Shown: positions 1 to 7,797 of the stretch, piece after piece
Position numbering within the stretch: the stretch's first letter is position 1
Layout: each line of letters opens with the position of its first letter
Source of the DNA: Rhizobium sullae
GTDB taxonomy: Bacteria > Pseudomonadota > Alphaproteobacteria > Rhizobiales > Rhizobiaceae
Assembly (NCBI RefSeq): GCF_900169785.1
Contig: NZ_FWER01000015.1
Coordinates: forward strand, 21,380 to 85,379
Length of the DNA stretch: 64,000 nucleotides
Direction of reading: 5' to 3'
The notes under the pieces: generated by a model
Database searches by the model: none
What the model saw: only the letters and a program-made list of their open reading frames with translations
Told to the model about the DNA's origin: nothing
Made by a program: the position numbers and the translations under genes

Positions 1-1
1 G

Positions 2-367
2 CGCATGTTCGTGCAGGCCGCCTATGTGATGGGGGCGTCCTCGAAGCGCATCCTCTTCCGGCACATTTTGCCGGTAGTGCTGCCGACGCTGACAACGCTC
101 GCCACGCTCGATTTCGCGTATGTGATGCTCGCCGAAAGTGCGCTCTCCTTCCTCGGTATCGGCATCCAACCGCCGGAAATCACCTGGGGCCTGATGATCT
201 CGCAGGGGCGGCAATACCTTACCAATGCGTGGTGGTTGTCCTTCTGGCCGGGCCTTGCCATCATTCTCACCACCATGTCGCTGAACCTCCTGTCGAACTG
301 GCTGCGCATCGCGCTTGACCCGGTGCAGCGCTGGCGCCTCGAAATGAAGGGTCGCAAGAATGGCTGA
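2..367 (+). CDS. Peptide ABC transporter permease, C-terminal part (DppC/OppC-like)
   Basis: This is the C-terminal part of an inner-membrane permease of a Dpp/Opp-type peptide or opine importer; the 5' end lies before the window. About 120 residues are visible. They begin just inside the cytoplasmic EAA loop that contacts the ATPase (GASSKRILFRHILP), then show the typical segment with LAESALSFLGIG and PPEITWGLMI, and a last hydrophobic helix near residues 70-95 (WWLSFWPGLAIILTTMSLNL). The final LRIALDP is characteristic of DppC C-termini. The stop overlaps the start of the next gene by 8 bases, so the two are co-transcribed and probably translationally coupled. The substrate cannot be read from this fragment. 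Confidence 0.92.
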   Translation, partial: RMFVQAAYVMGASSKRILFRHILPVVLPTLTTLATLDFAYVMLAESALSFLGIGIQPPEITWGLMISQGRQYLTNAWWLSFWPGLAIILTTMSLNLLSNWLRIALDPVQRWRLEMKGRKNG

Positions 368-1979
368 CCATCTCCTCGAAGTCCGCAATCTCTCGGTCGA
401 GTTCCACACAGCGATGGGCGTGGTGAAGGCGGTTCGTGACATCTCCTACCACCTCGACCGCGGCGAGACGCTGGCGATCCTCGGCGAGAGCGGGTCCGGC
501 AAGTCGGTCTCGTCATCGGCGATCATGAACCTCATCGACATGCCGCCCGGCCGTATCAGCTCCGGGGAGATCCTGCTCGACGGCGTCGACCTTCTGAAAA
601 TGCCGGCGCATCAGCGGCGCGAGGTAAACGGGCGCCGCATCGCGATGATCTTCCAGGATCCGCTGAGCCATCTCAACCCGGTCTACACCGTCGGCTGGCA
701 GGTCCGCGAAGCGCTGACCACGCATGGAACCAGCTCCGCCAACGCTCGGGCCGAAGCCCTGCGACTTATGACGCGTGTCGGCATTCCGGACCCCGAGCAC
801 TCGCTCGACAAGTATCCGCATGAATTCTCCGGCGGCCAGCGCCAGCGCGTCATGATCGCCATGGCGCTGGCGCTTCGGCCCGACCTCCTGATTGCAGACG
901 AGCCGACAACGGCACTCGATGTGACCGTGCAGGCGGAAGTTCTCGCCCTGCTCAAGGAGTTGCAGGAAGAGACCGGCATGGCCGTGCTCATCATCACTCA
1001 CGATCTCGGAGTCGTCGCCGAGATCGCCGATCGGGTCGTGGTGATGGAAAAGGGCGTGCTGGTCGAGACCGGCACGGTCCGCGACGTCTACAAGAACCCG
1101 CAGCATCCCTATACGAAGAAGCTCATCGCCGCGGCGCCCGGCAAGGGCGAGATGCACAAACCGGCCTCCCGTGCCGAACCTGTTCTCGTCGTTCGCAACG
1201 TCCACAAGCGCTATGGCTCATTCGATGCGCTCAAGGGCGTTTCCTTTGACCTGATGCCCGGAGAGACAATGGCCATCGTCGGCGAGAGTGGCTCGGGGAA
1301 GTCCACGCTCGCTCGCATCCTCCTGCGTCTCGACGAGCCCAACAGCGGCAGCGCGCATTGGAAGGGCCGCGATCTTTTCACGATGTCTCCGGCCGAGCTC
1401 TACAAGCTGCGCCGTGATTTGCAGATGGTCTTCCAGGATCCGACGCAGTCGCTCAACCCGCGGATGACCGTCTATCAGCTGATTTCCGAGGCCTGGATCA
1501 TCCATCCGGAGATCCTGCCCAAGGCGAAATGGCGGGCGCGCGTGGCCGAACTGCTGGTACAGGTTGGCCTCGGTCCCGAACATATGGGGCGGTATCCGCA
1601 TCAATTCTCCGGCGGTCAGCGCCAGCGCATCGCCATTGCCCGGGCGCTAGCGCTCGAGCCGCAGCTCATTATCTGCGACGAGGCCGTGTCGGCGCTCGAC
1701 GTCTCGGTGCAGGCGCAGGTCATCGCGCTGCTCGACAAACTGCGCAAGGAGATGGGCATAGCCTTCATCTTCATCGCCCACGACCTGCCGGTGGTGCGCG
1801 ATTTCGCCGACCATGTCATGGTCATGCAGAAGGGCAACGTCGTCGAAGTCGGCACTGTGCGCGAGGTCTTCGACACGCCGCGGCAGGACTATACACGCGC
1901 CCTTCTCGCCGCTGGCCTCGACCCCGATCCCGACGTGCAGGCCGCCCATCGCGCCGCCCGCCTTGAACGCGCCTCCTGA
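360..1979 (+). CDS. Fused double ATPase of a peptide ABC importer (DppD-DppF type)
   Basis: This 539-residue cytoplasmic protein carries two complete ABC ATPase domains and energises the peptide/opine importer whose permease precedes it. The first domain (about residues 5-260) has Walker A GESGSGKS, signature FSGGQRQRV and Walker B LLIADEPTTALD. The second (about 275-525) has Walker A GESGSGKST, signature FSGGQRQRI and Walker B LIICDEAVSALD. Each is followed by the oligopeptide-transporter linker ending in PQHPYT or PRQDYT. In the classical dpp/opp operons these are two separate genes of about 330 residues; single-gene fusions such as GsiA/YejF are well known. It starts within the end of the permease gene. 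The DapA-family gene 26 bases downstream probably belongs to the same operon and acts on the imported compound or its breakdown product. Confidence 0.95.
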   Translation: MADHLLEVRNLSVEFHTAMGVVKAVRDISYHLDRGETLAILGESGSGKSVSSSAIMNLIDMPPGRISSGEILLDGVDLLKMPAHQRREVNGRRIAMIFQDPLSHLNPVYTVGWQVREALTTHGTSSANARAEALRLMTRVGIPDPEHSLDKYPHEFSGGQRQRVMIAMALALRPDLLIADEPTTALDVTVQAEVLALLKELQEETGMAVLIITHDLGVVAEIADRVVVMEKGVLVETGTVRDVYKNPQHPYTKKLIAAAPGKGEMHKPASRAEPVLVVRNVHKRYGSFDALKGVSFDLMPGETMAIVGESGSGKSTLARILLRLDEPNSGSAHWKGRDLFTMSPAELYKLRRDLQMVFQDPTQSLNPRMTVYQLISEAWIIHPEILPKAKWRARVAELLVQVGLGPEHMGRYPHQFSGGQRQRIAIARALALEPQLIICDEAVSALDVSVQAQVIALLDKLRKEMGIAFIFIAHDLPVVRDFADHVMVMQKGNVVEVGTVREVFDTPRQDYTRALLAAGLDPDPDVQAAHRAARLERAS

Positions 1980-2004
1980 GCGCTCCATTCAGAGGAACAT
2001 TCCC

Positions 2005-2895
2005 ATGACCAAACAAGCCTTTGTGGCCCTCGTGACCTGCTTCAACGAGGACGAGACCATTAACTACCAGGCGACCCGCGCCCAGGTCCGCCGTCAGGTC
2101 AAGGCCGGCAACAACATCATGTGCGCCGGCACCAACGGCGATTTTTCCGCGCTCACCTTCGAGGAGAAGGTGCACCTGACGGAAGAAGTGGTCGATGAGG
2201 TTGGCGGCCGCGTCAAGGTGATCGTCAATGCCGGCATGCCGGCGACCTTCGAAACGGTGAAATTGGCGCGCGAATTCGATCGCATTGGCGTTGACGGCAT
2301 CGCCGTCATCACACCCTTCTTCATTGCCTGCACGCAGGACGGCCTCATTCGCCATTTCTCGACCGTCGCCGATGCGGTGAAAACCCCGGTGTATCTCTAC
2401 GACATTCCGGCCCGAACGCAGAACCACATCGAGCCGGAGACCGCCCGCGTGCTGGCCGGCCACGGCAACATTGCCGGCATCAAGGATTCCGGCGGTGCCA
2501 AGGAAACGCTGGAAGCCTATCTCGCCGTCGCCAAGGGCATCGGCGGCTTTGAGGTCTATTCGGGGCCGGACAACCTGGTGCTCTGGGCGCTGCAGAACGG
2601 CGCTGCGGGCTGCATTTCTGGCCTTGGCAACGCCATGCCTCACGTGCTCGCCGGCATTCTGAAGGCTGTCAATTCGGGCGACATTGCCGAAGCTGAACGT
2701 CAGCAGGCGACCTTCGCCGCTTTCCGGACGGACCTCTACGCGCTCGGCTTCGCGCCGGCGATGGTCAAGCGCGCCCTTTATTTGCAGGATGCCTCTGTCG
2801 GCGCCAGCCGCCAGCCCGCGCTGTTGCCGAACAAGGAACAGGACGCCCAAATTGCGGCAATCCTGCGCCGGTACGACCTCTCTAAAACCGAGTAA
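2005..2895 (+). CDS. DapA-family (dihydrodipicolinate synthase/N-acetylneuraminate lyase) aldolase
   Basis: A 296-residue class I aldolase of the DHDPS/NAL superfamily, which makes or breaks C-C bonds at pyruvate through a Schiff base. The family landmarks are visible: the carboxylate-binding GTNGDFSALTFEEK at residues 42-55, catalytic Tyr132 in YLYDIPARTQ, and Schiff-base Lys160 in GIKDSGG. Length matches the family (about 290-300). I chose ATG 2005, which follows AGAGGAAC; upstream in-frame codons overlap the ATPase gene and lack homology. Its place behind a peptide-type importer, away from lysine genes, suggests a catabolic paralogue rather than the housekeeping lysine-pathway enzyme. The GTNGD instead of GTTGE motif supports divergence from true DapA. 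Substrate unknown. Confidence 0.9.
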   Translation: MTKQAFVALVTCFNEDETINYQATRAQVRRQVKAGNNIMCAGTNGDFSALTFEEKVHLTEEVVDEVGGRVKVIVNAGMPATFETVKLAREFDRIGVDGIAVITPFFIACTQDGLIRHFSTVADAVKTPVYLYDIPARTQNHIEPETARVLAGHGNIAGIKDSGGAKETLEAYLAVAKGIGGFEVYSGPDNLVLWALQNGAAGCISGLGNAMPHVLAGILKAVNSGDIAEAERQQATFAAFRTDLYALGFAPAMVKRALYLQDASVGASRQPALLPNKEQDAQIAAILRRYDLSKTE

Positions 2896-2979
2896 GGTTG
2901 GATCGCGCTGAGGTGAAAAGCAGATCGACAGCCTCCGGAAGTGCTGGACGAACTCAGTGATATGGCCACCGGCGCGTCG

Positions 2980-3087
2980 GGCTTTCACAAAAGCGAAAGA
3001 GCCGAAGAATTGGTCAGGGCGAAAGGGGCATGGCTCTTGTTCCTCCCGCCTTATAGTCCTGACCTCAACCCCATCGAAAACGCATAA
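2980..3087 (+). pseudogene. IS630-family transposase remnant (C-terminal tail)
   Basis: Frame 1 encodes [17 protein letters not shown] followed by [17 protein letters not shown] and a TAA stop at 3085-3087. The [12 protein letters not shown] block, with the last acidic residue of the catalytic triad, is the hallmark of IS630/Tc1-type DDE transposases; the preceding HK segment matches the region just upstream of it. No start codon, HTH or earlier catalytic Asp is recognisable upstream, so the remaining DNA is a relic. The rest of the 2896-3294 gap holds no other recognisable gene apart from a possible small reading frame at 3174. Dinucleotide TA target duplications could not be found because the outer ends are lost. 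Confidence 0.75.
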
Positions 3088-3173
3088 GGCGGGAACCTCT
3101 GAAGGTGAGCTTCCGTTGACACCTCATGTCGGCCATAGCGCGTCGATATTGCTGGCCCGATAGATGACACGAG

Positions 3174-3353
3174 ATGAATCAGAAACGTGCACACATCCGA
3201 GGGACGGACCTGCCGCAGGAACGACGCCGGCGCCTGGTGAGGGTGCTAAACACGCTGATACAGCGGCATTTGACGGCAGATCGGGAGGCTAGAGATGAAC
3301 GCGGAACCGAGCCCTCTCGAATTCGACCTACTGGAGAAGATCCAGGCCCGTAA
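3174..3353 (+). CDS. Small basic ORF preceding the recombinase remnant (59 aa)
   Basis: ATG 3174 opens a 59-codon frame ending in TAA 3351-3353. Its Arg-rich N-terminal half (TDLPQERRRRLVRVLNTLIQ) looks like a short amphipathic helix. It overlaps the recombinase start at 3295 in another frame. Placement directly before a serine recombinase suggests a helper gene of the same element, but I do not recognise a family and the frame may be chance. It may also have lost its original C-terminus. Confidence 0.3.
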   Translation: MNQKRAHIRGTDLPQERRRRLVRVLNTLIQRHLTADREARDERGTEPSRIRPTGEDPGP

Positions 3354-3624
3354 TAATGATCGCCAGGCCATTGTTTACGTCGGGCAATCGACGGTCCGGC
3401 AGGTTGAGCACAACCGGGAATCTACGCGGTTACAATATGCTTTGGCAGACAGGGCCTGTCGGCTCGGTTGGCGGCGAGAGCAAATCGTGGTCATCGACGA
3501 TGATCTGGGTCGATCAGGGGCATCGGCGCTCGACAGACTCGGCTTTCAACGGCTCGTCGCCGAGGTGGGACTTGGCCATGTCGGAATGGTCATCGGTATT
3601 GAGGTTTCCCGTCTCCCACGTTCC
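3295..3624 (+). pseudogene. Serine recombinase, N-terminal catalytic fragment
   Basis: The first 110 residues match the resolvase/invertase catalytic domain of large serine recombinases: AIVYVGQST holds the nucleophile Ser32, then RESTRLQYALADRA, VIDDDLGRSGA, GFQRLVAEVGLG and GMVIGIEVSRL, the last being the standard end of the catalytic core. After PRS (about 3624) similarity stops. The frame simply runs on in the + direction through non-homologous DNA and into the FMN reductase fragment, giving an artificial 242-codon chimera that ends at 4023. The recombinase and zinc-ribbon domains are missing, so it cannot be functional. A GGGAGG ribosome-binding site precedes ATG 3295. Confidence 0.8.
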
Positions 3625-3741
3625 AGACTCCAGCCAGAAAGAAATTTCCCGATTGCCCGTGACCGGAAATACTCATTCCTTTTATCTATTATTTTTATAG
3701 ACAATAGTCTGTTTCACCATTCGAATTGGAAAGGAAAACAG

Positions 3742-3939
3742 ATGGCCGCTCTGCGACTGGTTGGGATTGCCGGCAGCTTCAACCGCCCTTCGAAGACTTA
3801 CGCGCTCGTTCAAGACGTTGCGGATCGTGCGGCGCAAAGATATGGCTTCGACCGTACCGTATATGATCTGCACGATGTCGGCCCATCGCTCGGCCCTGCG
3901 CTTTGGCGAAAGGATCTGGACGATCAGGCGAAGGATATC
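3742..3939 (+). pseudogene. NADPH-dependent FMN reductase, N-terminal fragment (MsuE/SsuE-like)
   Basis: ATG 3742, with GGAAAGGAAA upstream, starts a flavodoxin-fold sequence: a beta strand LRLVGIAGSFNRPSKT (FMN phosphate-binding loop with the GS.xRPS pattern), then a helix and VYDLHDVGPSLGPAL. In family members the next segment is a DAIVSADxLVIGSPTYKGSY strand-loop. Here similarity ends at about residue 66 (3939), and that missing segment is found on the opposite strand starting at 4324. FMN reductases of this group supply FMNH2 to alkanesulfonate monooxygenases, so the ancestral gene probably served sulfur scavenging or redox metabolism. As it stands the fragment lacks most of the flavin-binding fold. 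Confidence 0.75.
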
Positions 3940-3952
3940 AAGCCGCTGAACG

Positions 3953-4390
3953 CTATTCGGCGGCCGCGAGAATCGGATTGGCTACGGGAAAGAAAGCCGC
4001 AAGCTCGCTCACAACCTCGCTAATCCTCTTTGAGAGAGGCTCCGACGAGACCTCGTAATCGGCAAAATCGCGATCCGATGCGTATAAGGCTGTCGGCAGA
4101 GTGTGGGACATGAAGAACCCGAAGAGCGGCCGCAATTGATGCTCGACCATCAGAGCATGCCGGTCGCCGCCGCCGGTTGCCGTGATGATGATCGGCTTTG
4201 CGCGCAATTCGTGGGGATCAATAAGGTCGATCAAATGCTTGAAGAGACCCGGATAGGACCCTTTGTACGTCGGCGAACCGATGACGAGCACGTCAGCGCT
4301 GACGATCGCATCGATGACGTACCGGATACGGGGATGATCCGATGCAGACAAGCCTGCGCCCAGCCGCAAAATATTGGCGCGGCATTTCGA
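3953..4390 (-). pseudogene. NADPH-dependent FMN reductase, C-terminal fragment on the opposite strand
   Basis: The minus-strand frame gives YVIDAIVSADVLVIGSP, TYKGSYPGLFKHLIDLIDP, ITATGGGDRHALMVEHQ, LRPLFGFFMSHTLPT and a short helical tail before the stop at 3953-3955. These are the middle and C-terminal blocks of the MsuE/SsuE FMN reductase family. Clear homology begins near 4324. The preceding residues (RLGAGLSASDHPRI) may be family sequence or scar, and the apparent start at 4435 is only the antisense of the next gene. It supplies almost exactly the part missing from the plus-strand fragment at 3742-3939, arranged tail to tail, which suggests inversion of one gene or partial deletion between two convergent paralogues. 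Confidence 0.75.
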
Positions 4391-4418
4391 GTTGTGACTT
4401 GCGAAGGGGTGTATCGTG

Positions 4419-5000
4419 ATGAGCAGGATACTCATTCTCCCCGGCCTCTTTGGATCAGGCGAGACGCACTGGCAGCACTATTGGCTGAAGGAGCATCCGG
4501 ACAGCCGCCTCGTCGAACAGGACGATTGGGATAGGCCCCGTTTGCACGACTGGATGCTCAGACTTGAGGAGGCGCTAACCGATGAGGACGATGCCTATAT
4601 CGTTGCCCATAGTCTCGGTTGCGTTTTGGCCGCCCGGCTGGCAGGACGGCTATCGGCTCAGCGTGTCAAGGGTGCTCTTCTTGTTGCACCATGCGATCTG
4701 TCATCGACCGAAGCGCTCCATCCCGGCCACCTGGACTTCGGCACGATGCCGACCAAGGCGCTGCCCTTTCCAAGCATAGTCGTCGGCAGTCTCAACGACA
4801 GTTACATGAGCCTTGACCGGTTGACGCTGTTTGCGCGCCTCTGGAAATCTGACCTCAGGAACATCGGATTGGGCGGACACATCAATGTTGCAAGCGGTTT
4901 CGGGCGCTGGCCGAGCGGATACGGTCTGCTTGCGACTTTAAAGAGCCGCAGCCGCCATCGGCGGAAGGTTGAACCTACACTATCGGTCACCAATGTTTGA
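4419..5000 (+). CDS. RBBP9/YdeN-family serine hydrolase
   Basis: A 193-residue alpha/beta hydrolase of the RBBP9/YdeN family. The landmarks are in order: N-terminal ILILPGLFGSGETHWQHYW, nucleophile in VAHSLGC, acid in VGSLNDSYMS, and a C-terminal GGHINVASGFGRWPSGY loop with the base His and the family-typical P-x-G end. A GTG three bases upstream (4416) is an alternative start; GAAGGGG at 4403-4409 serves as ribosome-binding site for either. No physiological substrate is known for most members. It lies next to FMN-reductase debris and a peroxiredoxin, perhaps the remains of a redox/sulfur unit. The start overlaps the antisense FMN-reductase frame. Confidence 0.85.
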   Translation: MSRILILPGLFGSGETHWQHYWLKEHPDSRLVEQDDWDRPRLHDWMLRLEEALTDEDDAYIVAHSLGCVLAARLAGRLSAQRVKGALLVAPCDLSSTEALHPGHLDFGTMPTKALPFPSIVVGSLNDSYMSLDRLTLFARLWKSDLRNIGLGGHINVASGFGRWPSGYGLLATLKSRSRHRRKVEPTLSVTNV

Positions 5001-5097
5001 AGCGTCCAACCGAATTCAAGCCGCTTGCCGTCGGTGACGATGAGCGTATATCGCTAGCGGGAGATCGAATTCAGACCAGCGATAGAGGAACCGACCC

Positions 5098-5757
5098 ATG
5101 AGCCTTCGTATCAACGATATTGCACCAGATTTCTCCGCCGAGACCACGCAGGGACCGATCCGTTTCCATGAATGGATCGGCGACGGTTGGGCGGTGTTGT
5201 TCTCGCATCCGAAGAACTTCACGCCGGTCTGCACGACAGAGCTCGGTGCGATGGCCGGACTCGAGCAGGAATTCAGCAAACGTGGCGTCAAGATCATCGG
5301 CATATCCGTCGATCCGGTCGAAAGCCACGGTAAGTGGAAGAACGATATTAAGACGGCCACCGGATTCGATGTCGGCTATCCGCTGATCGGCGATAAGGAT
5401 CTCAATGTTGCGAAGCTCTACGACATGCTGCCGGCTGGCGCAGGCGAGAGCTCCGAAGGTCGCACGCCGGCCGACAATGCCACCGTGCGTTCCGTCTTCA
5501 TCATCGGCCCCGATAAGAAGATCAAGCTCATCCTCACTTATCCGATGACGACGGGCCGCAACTTCAACGAAATCTTGCGCGCCATCGACTCCATTCAGTT
5601 GACGGCCAAGCATCAGGTGGCGACGCCGGCAAACTGGCAGCTGGGCGAAGATGTCATCATAACGGCCGCTGTCTCGAACGAAGATGCGATTACGCGCTTC
5701 GGCTCCTTTGACACCGTCCTTCCCTACCTGAGAAAGACGAGGCAGCCTGCCGGCTAA
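5098..5757 (+). CDS. 1-Cys peroxiredoxin (Prx6-type)
   Basis: A 219-residue AhpC/TSA-fold peroxidase that reduces H2O2 and organic hydroperoxides in the cytoplasm. The peroxidatic Cys45 sits in PKNFTPVCTTE. The C-terminal extension with TYPMTTGRNFNEILRAIDSIQL and ATPANW is typical of the Prx6 branch. No second cysteine exists in the protein, so it must be a 1-Cys enzyme that needs an external thiol for recycling. ATG 5098 follows a purine-rich GAGGAACCGACC. The gene stands alone in its 5001-5960 interval; no clear terminator or OxyR site was seen. Confidence 0.95.
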   Translation: MSLRINDIAPDFSAETTQGPIRFHEWIGDGWAVLFSHPKNFTPVCTTELGAMAGLEQEFSKRGVKIIGISVDPVESHGKWKNDIKTATGFDVGYPLIGDKDLNVAKLYDMLPAGAGESSEGRTPADNATVRSVFIIGPDKKIKLILTYPMTTGRNFNEILRAIDSIQLTAKHQVATPANWQLGEDVIITAAVSNEDAITRFGSFDTVLPYLRKTRQPAG

Positions 5758-5960
5758 TCGCAAGAGGACACGCTCAAACTGCAATTGATGTTCGGACGGC
5801 TGGATGGGGCTCAAGGGAGGGGCCCTATAGAGCCATAGCAATTGAAGTTTGGCGCCTCTAATGAGTGGTGAGATGCCCCGTTAATCACTGTTCATTAAAG
5901 GCGCAAACCTCTGCGCATACTCACCGTTCCTCTCCACTTCCTTGGCCGGGGACACGGCGT

Positions 5961-6797
5961 CTACGGTGAAATCGGCTTCCGCCTTACGGCCGAAGCCGCC
6001 GCAGACCACGAACCGGGATAGTTCGGCTTGCGTCGCGCAATCCAGGCATCAAGCCCCTCGCGCAGATCGGCGGTTGGTGCCATACGGGCGAATTGTTCGC
6101 CCTCGATCAATAGCCCCTCCGCGATACTCAGGTTGATACCGCGCGTTACCGCCGTCAGAATACTAGCGGCTGCCAACGGGGAATGACGCATGATGCGTCG
6201 TGCGAGCTCATGCGCCCCAAGCCTCAGGTCGTCATGCGGGACCACCTGGTTGACCAGACCAAGTTCGAGGGCGCGCTGCGGCGAGAACGTGTCGCCCGTC
6301 AGCAGCAATTCGAGCGCGCGCTTGCGTCCGGCCAACCTCGGCAGGCGCTGCGTTCCACCAAAGGTCGGCGGCATTCCGAGATTGATCTCGGGCTTGGCGA
6401 ACAGGGCACGTTCGCTGGCGATGGCGAGCGGGACAGCCTCGGTGATCTCGCAGCCTCCGCCAAAGGCAAGGCCGTTGACAGCCGCGATGACGGGTTTGCG
6501 GAACGCTTCCAGTCTCGCCGTCAGTCGCTGCCCGCGGGTGACGAAATCGCGCAGGGCGGCATCGGCGCCGCGCGCCACGCTTTCGGAGAATTCGTGGATA
6601 TCGCCGCCTGCCGAGAACGCACGCTCGCCCGCGCCGGTCAGGATGATTGCACGAACCGAGTCATCAATTTCTATGGCGTCGAGGATCGCGAGCAGACGGT
6701 CAATCAGGGCGTAGTTGAGCGCGTTGAGTTTTTCGGGGCGATTGAGCGTGAGGGTGGCCACTCCATCGCGGCTCTCGATCAGAACAGTGTCGGTCAT
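5961..6797 (-). CDS. Enoyl-CoA hydratase/isomerase (crotonase family)
   Basis: A 278-residue crotonase-fold enzyme, likely hydrating 2-enoyl-CoA in a catabolic beta-oxidation-like route. The oxyanion-hole loops FSAGGDIHEF and VNGLAFGGGCE are present, as is the second block KPEINLGMPPTFGGTQRLPR. The positions of both catalytic glutamates (GGGCE and KPEINLG) are occupied. I chose ATG 6797 because it follows GGAAAGGAAACCG and the family N-terminus VLIESRDGVATLTLNRPEKLN starts there; the frame is open further upstream. It is divergent from a TetR regulator with 86 bases between them that include a 24-bp palindrome, so it is probably repressed by that regulator. Confidence 0.92.
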   Translation of the reverse strand: MTDTVLIESRDGVATLTLNRPEKLNALNYALIDRLLAILDAIEIDDSVRAIILTGAGERAFSAGGDIHEFSESVARGADAALRDFVTRGQRLTARLEAFRKPVIAAVNGLAFGGGCEITEAVPLAIASERALFAKPEINLGMPPTFGGTQRLPRLAGRKRALELLLTGDTFSPQRALELGLVNQVVPHDDLRLGAHELARRIMRHSPLAAASILTAVTRGINLSIAEGLLIEGEQFARMAPTADLREGLDAWIARRKPNYPGSWSAAASAVRRKPISP

Positions 6798-6852
6798 TCG
6801 GTTTCCTTTCCGGCATGTTGAACCCTCTGAACATGTCACCAGCCGACGCTTG

Positions 6853-6876
6853 TGTATATTCACTAGTCGGTATACA
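6853..6876. promoter_or_regulatory. TetR-type operator palindrome
   Basis: Perfect inverted arms TGTATA (6853-6858) and TATACA (6871-6876) surround a central ACTAGT (6862-6867), itself a palindrome; the two 3-base spacers (TTC and CGG) do not match. The site lies between the divergent enoyl-CoA hydratase and TetR genes and ends 7 bases before the TetR start codon. TetR repressors commonly bind such sites to control themselves and the neighbour. Binding here is inference from position and symmetry. Confidence 0.75.
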
Positions 6877-6883
6877 TGATCGC

Positions 6884-7468
6884 ATGGCCTCCGATACGAT
6901 CCCGACGCGCGAACGCATTATCTCGGCGGCAGCCAAGCTGTTCTACAACGAGGGCATCAGAAGCGTCAGCGTCGATGCGGTGGCCGAGAAGGCGGGCGTC
7001 ACGAAGCGTACCCTCTACTATCATTTCGCGAGCAAGGACGACCTCATAGGGGCCTATCTCGAAGCGCGCGACCAGCCCAATCTCGCTTTGTTCAAACGCT
7101 GGTTCGCGGAAACCGAGGGTGAACCGGCAGACAAGGTGGAAGGCATCTTTCGCAATCTTGCCCGCTCGGCCCGCCACCCGAAATGGAAAGGCTGCGGTTT
7201 CCTGCGTACCGCGGCGGAACTCGCCAACATGCCCGGCCATCCCGCGATGAAAATCGGGACTGCCCACAAGAAGAAAGTCGAGGACTGGCTACGGGTCATT
7301 CTTGAGGCGGCAGGAATCGGGACAGGGGCGCCGCAACTTGCCCGACAGATCGTCCTCTTGCTGGATGGCTCGTTCGCCCTCGTTCTGTTACATCGCGATC
7401 CGGCATACATCGAAGCCGCGGGGGAAGCGGCCCGGTCGCTGATCCGTACCGCGAGCGCAGACAAGTAG
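6884..7468 (+). CDS. TetR-family transcriptional regulator
   Basis: A 194-residue repressor. The N-terminal HTH (about residues 10-55) reads TRERIISAAAKLFYNEGIRS, then VSVDAVAEKAGVTKRTLYYHFASKDDL, a textbook TetR_N domain. The C-terminal helical ligand-binding domain is less conserved. ATG 6884 is preferred: it begins just before the HTH and immediately after the operator at 6853-6876, whereas the upstream start (6815) would translate through the operator. It probably represses itself and the divergent enoyl-CoA hydratase, releasing DNA when an acyl-CoA or related ligand binds (inference). Many crotonase genes are paired with such regulators. Confidence 0.9.
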   Translation: MASDTIPTRERIISAAAKLFYNEGIRSVSVDAVAEKAGVTKRTLYYHFASKDDLIGAYLEARDQPNLALFKRWFAETEGEPADKVEGIFRNLARSARHPKWKGCGFLRTAAELANMPGHPAMKIGTAHKKKVEDWLRVILEAAGIGTGAPQLARQIVLLLDGSFALVLLHRDPAYIEAAGEAARSLIRTASADK

Positions 7469-7742
7469 TCGGACTTTCTAGACCGCCCTCGGGGCGAAAA
7501 CCGGCATCACGCAGGATCGAGTGAACTTCCGCTCTTTGCTCGTTCCGATGGGCGAACAGTAAAGTTCCGCCCTCCCGCGCGGAAGCACGTCGGGCTGTTC
7601 ATGATTTGAACTTTCTACCGTATATCGGTGCCCTTCTAATGTTCAGGGGGCCGGAATACGGATCGGAAGCAATCCGTGACTTAACTTCCGCTAAAAACGC
7701 CGGTCCGATTTCCGGAACCCCAGTTCCCCACCTCTGTCCTTA
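7469..7742. other. Intergenic stretch without a recognisable gene
   Basis: Between the TetR gene and the VapB operator no coding frame with family similarity was seen. A short stem at 7484-7496 (CGCCC, 3-base loop, GGGCG, then AAAA) could weakly terminate the TetR transcript. Nothing else stands out. Confidence 0.4.
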
Positions 7743-7770
7743 TGAATGTAGATAAGATGATCTACATTCA
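7743..7770. promoter_or_regulatory. Palindromic operator of the vapBC-type locus
   Basis: Arms TGAATGTAGAT (7743-7753) and ATCTACATTCA (7760-7770) are perfect 11-base reverse complements with a 6-base spacer. A further half-site, CCTACAT, lies at 7782-7788. The antitoxin start follows 27 bases after the palindrome. Antitoxins of VapB type usually bind such sites as toxin-antitoxin complexes to repress their own promoter; that role here is inferred from position. Confidence 0.75.
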
Positions 7771-7797
7771 TTTTCAGTTTACCTACATGGAGGGTTC

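Noticed and set aside
3295..4023. A 242-codon plus-strand ORF as one real gene
   Set aside because: It joins a recombinase head, unrelated DNA and an FMN-reductase head; each part is a known truncated family.
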